From contig JAQGHQ010000446.1 in the NCBI GenBank assembly GCA_028288765.1, positions 1 through 48,477 on the forward strand: 48,477 nucleotides of DNA. Direction: 5' to 3'. The position numbers and the translations under genes were made by a program. The notes under the pieces were generated by a model that saw only the letters and a program-made list of their open reading frames with translations, was not told the origin of the DNA and did not search any database. Below, piece after piece: positions 1 to 7,004 of this stretch. This DNA comes from Gemmataceae bacterium. Lineage in GTDB: Bacteria; Planctomycetota; Planctomycetia; Gemmatales; Gemmataceae. Position 1 is the stretch's first letter, and the number at the start of each line of letters is the position of its first letter.

Positions 1-201
1 GCCAGAGCCTCTGCCTCAACTCGCGCCGGCATCGCCGACCGATTCCAGTTTCTGGTATTGAGCCGGTAGTGGTCTTTGCCCCTCCTGTGACCGGGAAAGC
101 TCCCGGGCTCCTTCTGTTGGTATCCCCTGCAAGCGGGGGTTGGTACGAAAAGTGCGAAAGGGGAGTGACGACCGGTTCCGTCTGCCCAAAAGGAGCTGCC
201 C

Positions 202-900
202 GTGACCTCCGACGCCCTGTACTGGTATGCCTCCATCTTTCTCTTGCTGTTTCTCACCGGAATCGGGATTCCCCCCTGCCCGGAAGAGGCGGGCATCCTC
301 TACGCCGCGAGCCTGTCCGTCCTCCACCCGGACGTGAAGTGGTGGATCGCGTGGCCGGTGTGCGGACTCGGGATCCTCTGTGCCGACTGCGTACTGTACT
401 GGGTCGGCCGGTGGTGGGGTTCGTCACTGTTCAAGTACCGGTGGGTCCAGCGGGTCCTGAGTACCGACCGGAGGGAGCGGATCGAAAAGCGGTTCCACCA
501 GCACGGGATGAAGCTCTTGCTCCTGGCACGCTTTCTCCCCCCCCTTCGGACCGGTGTGTTCCTGATCTCCGGGGCGTCTCGATACCCGTTCTCGAAGTTC
601 CTTCTCGCCGATCTGATCTACTGCGTGGTCGGCGTCGGGGTCGTCTTCTTCGGCGGCACGTGGTTGGTCGAGCTAGTCCACCGGCTGGGGCACTCGGCGG
701 TGTGGTTCGTCGTGGTCCCGGCGGTCGGGTACGGGCTATACCGGTACTACAGCTACCTCAAACGGAAGGAGGAAGAGCCCGTACCTCCGGTTTCAGTGAT
801 CCAGTCCCCGGCCGGGACTGTCCCCGAAGGACAGTCGCCCACCAACCCGGCCGGAGCCGCACCCGCGATGCGGGAGGCGAAAGCGGCCCTCGAAGGGTGA
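202..900 (+). CDS. DedA/VTT-family membrane protein
   Basis: 232 aa, GTG start chosen because AAAGGAG lies 7 nt upstream. The protein is mostly hydrophobic, with membrane segments near residues 10-20, 47-66, 134-152 and 165-182. It shows the DedA landmarks: an acidic PEE patch at 27-29 in the first re-entrant-like segment, and RFLPPLR at 110-116, which matches the conserved arginine-containing motif. DedA (SNARE-associated/VTT) proteins are inner-membrane proteins, some of which act as lipid-carrier flippases linked to proton gradients. The last ~45 residues are a proline-rich cytoplasmic-like tail that is not part of the family core. The gene stands alone; the neighbour to the right is on the other strand. 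Family assignment is firm, but the substrate is unknown. Confidence 0.88.
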   Translation: MTSDALYWYASIFLLLFLTGIGIPPCPEEAGILYAASLSVLHPDVKWWIAWPVCGLGILCADCVLYWVGRWWGSSLFKYRWVQRVLSTDRRERIEKRFHQHGMKLLLLARFLPPLRTGVFLISGASRYPFSKFLLADLIYCVVGVGVVFFGGTWLVELVHRLGHSAVWFVVVPAVGYGLYRYYSYLKRKEEEPVPPVSVIQSPAGTVPEGQSPTNPAGAAPAMREAKAALEG

Positions 901-1198
901 GTGCTCGGGTCGAGCTCCGCCGGAGGAACCGAACGCGGCGACCGACGACGTGGCCCCACGCCCAGACACGATCTCCGCTCGCGATCGACATCAAGGGGGG
1001 AACAGCCGCTCCCGCCCTTCCGCTTGAAAGCCGGCGGTCCGAACCACCGATCCGGGCGCCCGACACGGTAAGGCCTGGTTTCTCCGGAGACCGTTCTTTG
1101 GGAACGGCCACCGATTTCCGGAGGGCATTTCCTGGAAGCACGGCCGTCTCGTTTCGGCCGCATGGCCCGCCCACCCCGGGCGGGAGCCCCGGCCGATC
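901..1198. other. Intergenic region between convergent genes
   Basis: About 300 nt between the stops of the DedA gene and the DUF1559 gene. Reading frames that cross it are shadows without ribosome binding sites. The only structure seen is a short GC hairpin near 1166-1184, listed separately. Confidence 0.5.
1166..1184 (-). terminator. Possible terminator hairpin after DUF1559 gene
   Basis: Seven base pairs (CCCGCCC / GGGCGGG) with a 5-nt loop, starting 15 nt after the DUF1559 stop on the minus strand. There is no T-tract, so this is a weak call. Confidence 0.3.
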
Positions 1199-2086
1199 TT
1201 ACCAGTCCGGCGTGACCTGTTCTCCGCCGGACGGTGTGATGATCGCCCGGAGCAGGGATGGGTCCATCTTCTTCTTGTCCACGGACCGGACCGACCCGTC
1301 GGCCATGAGTACCAGAACCGTGTTGCGATCCGGGTGGCCGACCGACGGAAGTGGTCCGCTGGGGGTATATGGCAATTCCCTGGGCTGGGGCCACGGGACC
1401 GCCTCCGGGGCCTCGACCGCCAGGAGTGTGTTACTGACCCCGTCCTTGAACTCGGAGAACCGCATGCCCGGCTGACCGGGCTCGAAGATCGTACCGAAAC
1501 CGACGAACACCCGGTACCGGGTCGAAGTCGCGTTCGGTCCGTCGAGCGTCGACTGGTACGCCGGGACAACGACGTCCGCATGGTTCCGGTTCGGCGGCGA
1601 GTCCCACGGCTGGGTCAGGTCGAACCGGTTGTACAGAGCGTTCTGCTCGATATACGGCAGGATGTGGACCCGCCAGCTCAGGTCGCCGGTGGCGGGCGGG
1701 AGGGCCCGGTTCGTGTCCTGGTAGGCATGCAACCCAAGGCCGATCTGCTTGAGGTTGGTCGTGTCCTTGGCCCGGCCGGCCGCCTCCCTCGCCTTTTTGA
1801 CTGCCGGGAAGAGGAGGAGGAACGAGCCGATGCCGCAGCCGCCGAGCAGGACCACCAGGACGACGGCGATAACGGCCCAGGGCGTTCCTCCCTTTGCCTT
1901 TTTCGCGCTGCGCGGGTGGTCGAAATCGTAGTCGTCGTCCTCGTCGTCCCGCCGGCGGTGGGGGCGTGGTCGGTCGTCGTCGTCACCCGCGCGACCGCGC
2001 CGGGAGCTGGGGCGGTCCTCCTCGTCATCGTCCTCCCGTCGGCGGCGCGAACGGGGGCGGTCGTCATCGTCGTCGTGTCGGCTCAT
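1199..2086 (-). CDS. DUF1559 prepilin-like protein with charged N-terminus
   Basis: 295 aa. Residues 1-70 are almost only Asp, Glu, Arg, Ser and Pro (repeated DDDD, RRRR and DDEDDD runs). A single membrane helix follows (about 73-97, AVIAVVLVVLLGGCGIGSFL), then a DUF1559/SBP_bac_10 domain. The domain begins with the typical pilin-like helix continuation containing NLKQIGLGLHAY. It ends with the family's DGSVR segment (ADGSVRSVDKK) before a short C-terminus. DUF1559 proteins are greatly expanded in planctomycetes and resemble type II secretion pseudopilins; their role is not established. Standard members begin with a prepilin peptidase site. Here the charged tail replaces it and would remain cytoplasmic, so the protein is probably a membrane-anchored variant that is not cleaved. 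Confidence 0.88.
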   Translation of the reverse strand: MSRHDDDDDRPRSRRRREDDDEEDRPSSRRGRAGDDDDRPRPHRRRDDEDDDYDFDHPRSAKKAKGGTPWAVIAVVLVVLLGGCGIGSFLLLFPAVKKAREAAGRAKDTTNLKQIGLGLHAYQDTNRALPPATGDLSWRVHILPYIEQNALYNRFDLTQPWDSPPNRNHADVVVPAYQSTLDGPNATSTRYRVFVGFGTIFEPGQPGMRFSEFKDGVSNTLLAVEAPEAVPWPQPRELPYTPSGPLPSVGHPDRNTVLVLMADGSVRSVDKKKMDPSLLRAIITPSGGEQVTPDW

Positions 2087-2201
2087 CGCGGTGTCTGGGG
2101 TAGGAGGAAGAAGATGAGACGGATTATACCCCCAAGAAACACGAATGCCACGGGTTCATACCGTGGCGTTCGGCGGGGACGGGCAGTTCACTCTTTGACG
2201 G

Positions 2202-2404
2202 TCATGAGAGGGGTGAATTGGGCGACCGGGTGGGGCCTCCTGCTTGATCTCTTCCGGCTTCCTGGAGAGGATGTCCGGCCGCCGGAGGTCGGTCGGGGGT
2301 GACCACCCGGAACTCCCGCATGACCTTCTCGAATTCGGTGTCGAACCCCCGCATCGCCTCGTCCCGGCTGAGCACCCGTCCGGCCCCGCGGCTCGCGCTC
2401 GCCA
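2202..2404 (-). CDS. Small hypothetical protein (67 aa)
   Basis: A 67-residue frame starting at ATG 2404, 90 nt after the stop of the chelatase-like ATPase and on the same strand. The first ~40 codons (including FDTEFEKVMREFRVV) have the G/C-rich third positions of real genes in this window. Codon use becomes ordinary towards the end. The ribosome site is poor, because AGGGG lies too close to the ATG. No family is recognised. It could be a small partner co-transcribed with the ATPase, or the remnant of a longer gene. A second, overlapping frame on this strand has poorer codon use and was rejected. Confidence 0.35.
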
Positions 2405-2494
2405 TCGCCCCTGGCGATGCTCGGTCGCCCCGTTGGGACGGCTTGTGGCCGGGCACGGCCTGGTCGTTTGGTCGATCCTCACCCGCGAGGTCCC

Positions 2495-3907
2495 TCACGT
2501 CTCGTAGGTCATCCGCCCGTGTCGGGTGCTGCGGCTGATGCGGTCGCTGGCGTACAGCCCGGCCAGGACGAACTCGACACAGCTCGCCCGGACCGCGTCG
2601 CTCTCGCCCGCGTTCACCTCGAACGCCTTCTCCCAGGCTTTGGGGACCCGCTTCAGCCGTCTGGCGTACTCGCCCGACGGGAGCATGTCCCCGACCTCGA
2701 TCTTCACCCCCTTCGCGAAGACGTCGGCGATGTCGTCGAGCCCGTGCTTGTCGACGTACTCCTCGAACACCACCCGGACCGCCTCGGCGGTGATCGATTC
2801 CAGGACCTGCCGCTCGCTCATCTGGTGCGAGCCCATCAGATCGAGTTCGAGTTTCCCGAGCGAGGACGCGGGCAGGTGTCCGAGGTCGCTGACCCGCGGG
2901 ACCGCCGGGACCTCCCCGAGCTTCACCCCGCGGTGCCGGGCGCTCGCCACCATCGTCCGGTAGTTGGCGATACTGAACCGGGCACTGACCCCGCTCGCGT
3001 GGTCGACGTACTTCGACTTCCGGGCGGCGACGCTGACCTGCTCGATGATCTCCTTCATGAAGTACGGGACGAACACCGGGAACTCGCCCCCCGGCTCCAG
3101 CCCCGCCTCCTGCTCCATGATCTCGATCCCGAGCGACCGTTCGGCCGGGTAGTGCGTCTGGATGAGCGACCCGATCCGGTCCTTCAGCTGGGGGATCACC
3201 TTGCCCGACCGGTTGTAGGTGGTCGGGTTCGCCGAGAACAGGACCAGCACGTCGAGGTCGAACTGGATCGGGTAGCCGCGGATCTGGACGTCCCGTTCCT
3301 CGAGGATGTTGAACAGCCCGACCTGGATCAGTTCGTCGAGTTCGGGCACCTCGTTCATGGCGAAGATGGCGCGGTGCATCCGCGGGATCAGCCCGAAGTG
3401 GAGGGCGTCTTCCGCCGCCATGCTGGTGCCGGTCGCGAGCTTGGCCGGGTCGATCTCCCCGATCACGTCGGCGAACTTGGTGCCCGGGGCGAGCCGTTCG
3501 GCGTACCGCTCGGCCCGGGGCCACCAGGCGATTGGGACCTGGTCCTCCGGGGTGTCTCGCAGGAGGGCCTTCCCGGCCCGGGTGATGGGCTTGAACGGGT
3601 CCTCGTGGACGGGGCTGCCCGGGATGTCGAGGTACGGGATGTATTCGTCGAGGAACCGGACGAGGGCCCGCATCAGCCGGCTCTTCGCCTGCCCCTTCTC
3701 CCCGAGGAAGAGTATGTCGTGCCCGGCGAGGACGGCGATACTGATCTCGGGGATCACGGTGTCTTCGTACCCGATGATTCCCGGGAACAGGTCGTCCTGC
3801 CGCTTGAGGGCGGCGAGGAAGTTGTCGCGGAGTTCGTGCTTGACCGATTTCGGTTGCCAGCCGCTGTCGCGGAGCTGCTTCAAGGTGGACGGACGGGGTG
3901 AGGTCAC
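2495..3907 (-). CDS. MoxR / Mg-chelatase-like AAA+ ATPase
   Basis: 470 aa. The AAA+ core is visible: Walker A GEKGQAKS at 69-76, a Walker B-like strand [10 protein letters not shown] at 181-190, and sensor 1 LFSANP at 223-228, where an Asn follows the strand. The helical lid and arginine-finger region follow to about 400. The length and the VPIAWWP segment fit the chelatase-like (ChlI/BchI-related) MoxR family of planctomycetes and other phyla. Such ATPases usually work with a VWA-domain protein to remodel complexes or insert metals. No VWA gene is adjacent here. The Walker B position that is normally Asp is Asn (N185, next to E186), which may be normal for this subfamily. Function beyond ATP-driven remodelling is inferred. 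Confidence 0.82.
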   Translation of the reverse strand: MTSPRPSTLKQLRDSGWQPKSVKHELRDNFLAALKRQDDLFPGIIGYEDTVIPEISIAVLAGHDILFLGEKGQAKSRLMRALVRFLDEYIPYLDIPGSPVHEDPFKPITRAGKALLRDTPEDQVPIAWWPRAERYAERLAPGTKFADVIGEIDPAKLATGTSMAAEDALHFGLIPRMHRAIFAMNEVPELDELIQVGLFNILEERDVQIRGYPIQFDLDVLVLFSANPTTYNRSGKVIPQLKDRIGSLIQTHYPAERSLGIEIMEQEAGLEPGGEFPVFVPYFMKEIIEQVSVAARKSKYVDHASGVSARFSIANYRTMVASARHRGVKLGEVPAVPRVSDLGHLPASSLGKLELDLMGSHQMSERQVLESITAEAVRVVFEEYVDKHGLDDIADVFAKGVKIEVGDMLPSGEYARRLKRVPKAWEKAFEVNAGESDAVRASCVEFVLAGLYASDRISRSTRHGRMTYET

Positions 3908-4022
3908 GGAGTCTCCTCGGGGCAGGTCGCGGCGGTGGTCCTATCCCGCATTCTAGACGAGCCCGGGCGGGGCGAACAAATGTCGTTTGTAAGCCCGATC
4001 GGCGGCTCGGGTATGCCCGGTG

Positions 4023-4724
4023 ATGAACCCGACCGCACCCCCGTGGCCCGAGGCGGCCTACCGGATCGACCTCCCCCGGTTGCTCCCGGACGACCTGTCG
4101 GGTGTGGCGGGGGCGGTGTTCCGCCGCGTCTGGCGGACGACGCTCGACGACCCGGGGTTCGCGGTCGTCCGGTTCGCCGGGCCGGTCGGGTCGAACGAAC
4201 TCCGGCGGGTGATGTTCCGGCTGGTCGCGGGGATGCCGGTGCGGTTCGTGCCGGAACGGCTGGGCCGGTTCGACCAGCAGGCGACGAGCCGGTTCCACCG
4301 CGACGGGGCGCCGGCGGCGTCGCTCCTCCTCCTGGGCTATGAACCGTCGGCGGTCCGGAGTCGGGTGTTCGTGGCGGACGCCCACCGGGCGGCGAGTGCG
4401 GCGGGACTCGGGATCGGGGAGTATCTGGCGGCCAACAACCCGATGAGTCCGGCAGGGGAGGCGGTGTTGCGGCCGTTCGTCACGGAGCTGGCGGTACCAC
4501 ACGGAGAGCTGTATCTCGTCGCGATCAACAACAGCCTCATGCCGCTTGAGCCGGGCGGGGCAACCCCTCTCGGGGTCCTGCACAAGGCGGAGGTCCCGAG
4601 CCCCGACCCGCGGGCGACCCGGGTCATCAACTCCATCGGGCTGACGCCCGCCGACGAGCTGGCGGTTACGCCGAAGTCACGGGCGGAGATCGAACACTTC
4701 CTGACCCGCGATGACCTGGACTGA
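4023..4724 (+). CDS. Possible Fe(II)/2-oxoglutarate oxygenase-like protein
   Basis: 233 aa from ATG 4023; a GTG at 4020 gives one more residue. The protein has no signal peptide or membrane helix. The segment SRFHRDGAPAASLLLLGYEP supplies H92 and D94, and LHKAEV...RVINSIGL supplies H187 and R200. The order His-X-Asp, distal His, Arg about 13 residues later is the metal- and 2-oxoglutarate-binding layout of cupin-fold dioxygenases. This is a reading from motif spacing only; I do not recognise a named family. The gene is divergent from the chelatase-like ATPase across a ~115-nt spacer and is followed by a DUF4058 gene 49 nt downstream. It could equally be an uncharacterised conserved planctomycete protein with a degenerate site. 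Confidence 0.6.
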   Translation: MNPTAPPWPEAAYRIDLPRLLPDDLSGVAGAVFRRVWRTTLDDPGFAVVRFAGPVGSNELRRVMFRLVAGMPVRFVPERLGRFDQQATSRFHRDGAPAASLLLLGYEPSAVRSRVFVADAHRAASAAGLGIGEYLAANNPMSPAGEAVLRPFVTELAVPHGELYLVAINNSLMPLEPGGATPLGVLHKAEVPSPDPRATRVINSIGLTPADELAVTPKSRAEIEHFLTRDDLD

Positions 4725-4773
4725 AGGGGACAGGCTGTTCGGGTATGATGAATGTCATCCCGGGAGGTAAACC

Positions 4774-5487
4774 ATGCCGCTACTCGACCACTTTCGCCCC
4801 CCGCTCGGTGATGAAGCCGGGTGGAACTCGTTCCACTCGAACTGGGCGACCCGGATTGCCGACCAGATCGCCGATTCTCTCCCCGAAGACTTTCAGGTCG
4901 AGGAGTACGCCAAGGCGTCCGGCGGCGTCGAGATCGATATTGCCACAACACGGACGGGGTCGGCCGGAAACGGTGTCGCCGCGGACCGCTGGCATTCGCC
5001 GTGGCAACCCCCGCCCCCCACCGGGCACATGCCCACGTTGTTCCCCGACAAGTTCGAGGTGCTGGTATTCCAATTCTCCGGCGGACGACACCTCGTCGGA
5101 GCGATCGAACTCGTCAGCCCGGGGAACAAGGATCGTCAGGAGGCGCGAGACGCTTTCGCAACAAAGATCGCGAGTTACCTCCAGCAGGGCGTGAACGTGA
5201 TCGTGATCGACGTCGTGACCTCCCGGCGGGCGAACATGCATCACGAGGTGATGCGCCTCCTCAACGTCTCCGAGGAGCTTGCCCGTACCGCGGAAACCGC
5301 TCAATACGCCGTGTCATACCGGCCGGTCCTCCGCGAGGGTCGCCCCGAGGTGGATTGGTGGTTCAAGGGCTTCGGGGTCGGCGACTTGCTCCCGACGATG
5401 CCGCTCCGTCTCATCGGTGATTATTTCATCCCTGTCGACTTCGAGGCCGCGTATACCGAGGCCCTCCGCCGACGGCGGCTGATCTGA
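4774..5487 (+). CDS. DUF4058 family protein
   Basis: 237 aa, ATG start preceded by GGGAGG 8 nt upstream. The N-terminus MPLLDHFRPPL, the early WNSFHSNWA segment, and the block AIELVSPGNKDRQEARDAF followed by YLQQGVNVIVIDVV match the planctomycete branch of DUF4058. The E-(9)-K arrangement within an alternating strand pattern recalls PD-(D/E)XK nuclease-like folds, but I cannot show that the site is active. Soluble and probably cytoplasmic. It lies just downstream of the 2OG-oxygenase-like gene with a 49-nt gap and may be co-transcribed with it. A strong terminator follows at 5558. Family call is confident; biochemical function is unknown. Confidence 0.82.
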   Translation: MPLLDHFRPPLGDEAGWNSFHSNWATRIADQIADSLPEDFQVEEYAKASGGVEIDIATTRTGSAGNGVAADRWHSPWQPPPPTGHMPTLFPDKFEVLVFQFSGGRHLVGAIELVSPGNKDRQEARDAFATKIASYLQQGVNVIVIDVVTSRRANMHHEVMRLLNVSEELARTAETAQYAVSYRPVLREGRPEVDWWFKGFGVGDLLPTMPLRLIGDYFIPVDFEAAYTEALRRRRLI

Positions 5488-5557
5488 TCCTCGAATCCGG
5501 TGAGGCGGCCGTAAATCGGCATGCCGCGCGACCGGCGAACGAGTCCTCCAAACGACG

Positions 5558-5583
5558 CCGCCCGCCGGAAGTCCGGCGGGCGG
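5558..5583 (+). terminator. Intrinsic terminator after DUF4058 gene
   Basis: A 12-bp perfect hairpin (CCGCCCGCCGGA / TCCGGCGGGCGG), followed on the plus strand by TTTGCTTTTCC. It sits 70 nt after the DUF4058 stop and 24 nt from the stop of the convergent DUF1552 gene, so it may serve both. Confidence 0.7.
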
Positions 5584-5607
5584 TTTGCTTTTCCTGCGAG
5601 CTCCCGC

Positions 5608-6960
5608 TCAGATCGAAAGCACTCCGGTGCTGTCGCCAAACCGGACGGTCGGGGCGCCCATCCGCTCGAACAGGGCCAGGTACAGGTTCATCAGCGGGGT
5701 GTCGCTCTTCTTGGGGAAGGTCAGGTGCCGGCCGCCGGTGACCGTCCCGCCTCCCTTGCCGATCAGGAGCACCGGAAGGTCGTCGTGGTTGTGCCGGTTC
5801 CCGTCCCCGATCCCGCTCCCGTAGACCAGCATCACGTTGTCCAGCAGCGAACTCCCGTTCGCCTCCTTCACGCCCTTCAGCTTGCCGACCAGGTAGGCGA
5901 GCTGTTCGGTGTGGAAGGTGTTGATCTTCTTGATCTTTTCCAGCTTCTTCGGGTCGCTCCCGTGGTGCGACAGGTCGTGGTGCCCTTCCGGCACGTCGAT
6001 CATCTTGTACGGCCGGTTGCTCCCGTCGTTCGCGATCGGGAACGTCACCACGCGGGTGAGGTCCGTCTGGAAGGTGAGGACCAGCAGGTCGCACATCAAC
6101 CTGATGTGGTCTTGCACCTCCTTCGGCGTGCCGGCGGGGGCCGGCATGTCCGTCTTCGGGAGGGGGGCACTGTTCGCCTGGCGGGCCTTCTCGATCCGCT
6201 GCTCGACCTCGCGGACACTCGTGAGGTACTCGTCCAGCTTCCGCCGGTCGCCCTGGCCGAGCGTCTTGTTCAGCTGGTTCGCGTCCTCGGCCACGAAGTC
6301 GAGCACGCTCTTGCTGTACAGCTCGCGCTTGGCCCGGGCGGCGGCCAGCTCCTTCGGGTCGTTACCGCCGAAGAGCCGCTCGAACACCGCCTTTGGGTCG
6401 GTCTCCTTCGCGTTCGGGGTGGACTCGCCGCGCCACGACAGGTTCGACGAGTACGCGCAGCTGTAACCCGAGTCGCAGTTCCCGGCCTGCTGGCCGCGCT
6501 CGATCCCGAGCTCCACGGACGGGAACCGGGTGTTGTCCCCGACCGCGGCGGCGATGTGCTGGTCGGCCGACATGCCCACCCGGATGTCCGCCCCGCTCGT
6601 CTTGCGGGGTTGCCGGCCGGTCAGGAACACGGACATCGCCCGGGCGTGGTCGCCGGGGCCGTCCCCGTTCGCCCGGGCCTTGTCGAGCGCCAGCCCGGTG
6701 AGCACGTTCACGTGTTCCTTGAACGGGCTGAGGGGCTCCAGGATGCCGGTCAGTTTGGTCAGCTTCCCGGTTTCGGCCGGCGTCCAGGCGTCCATGTTCA
6801 CGCCGTTCGGGACGTACAGGAACGCGACCCGGCGGGGCACCCCGGCCGCGGCCGTGGCCGCCGGCGGGGCCGCCGCGAACCCGAGCGATTCGAGCCAGGG
6901 CAGGGCGACGGCCGTACCGACCCCCTTGAGCATGGTCCGGCGGGTGACGCGGGCTTTCAT
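5608..6960 (-). CDS. DUF1552 Tat-exported protein
   Basis: 450 aa from ATG 6960; a GGAG lies 14 nt upstream. The N-terminus MKARVTRRTMLKGVGTAVALPWLE is a twin-arginine signal, so the protein is probably exported folded. The rest matches DUF1552 along its length, including RVAFLYVPNGVNM near residue 43, the LTGRQP/SADQH region, and the histidine-rich HHDLSHHG and DNVMLVYGSGIGDGNRHNHDDLP segments. These suggest a sulfatase/phosphatase-like metal fold. DUF1552 genes sit directly after DUF1592-type cytochrome genes in many planctomycetes, as here (44-nt gap to the upstream stop), so the two products probably act as one extracytoplasmic system. The reaction is unknown. Confidence 0.88.
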   Translation of the reverse strand: MKARVTRRTMLKGVGTAVALPWLESLGFAAAPPAATAAAGVPRRVAFLYVPNGVNMDAWTPAETGKLTKLTGILEPLSPFKEHVNVLTGLALDKARANGDGPGDHARAMSVFLTGRQPRKTSGADIRVGMSADQHIAAAVGDNTRFPSVELGIERGQQAGNCDSGYSCAYSSNLSWRGESTPNAKETDPKAVFERLFGGNDPKELAAARAKRELYSKSVLDFVAEDANQLNKTLGQGDRRKLDEYLTSVREVEQRIEKARQANSAPLPKTDMPAPAGTPKEVQDHIRLMCDLLVLTFQTDLTRVVTFPIANDGSNRPYKMIDVPEGHHDLSHHGSDPKKLEKIKKINTFHTEQLAYLVGKLKGVKEANGSSLLDNVMLVYGSGIGDGNRHNHDDLPVLLIGKGGGTVTGGRHLTFPKKSDTPLMNLYLALFERMGAPTVRFGDSTGVLSI

Positions 6961-7004
6961 CAGGGATTCGCTCCGTTTGCGGGCGGGCAAGCCGGTGCCC
7001 CGGC

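Noticed and set aside
2202..4583. A 793-residue frame opposite in phase to the chelatase-like ATPase
   Set aside because: Arg/Pro-rich shadow of the real gene; only its last 67 codons look gene-like.
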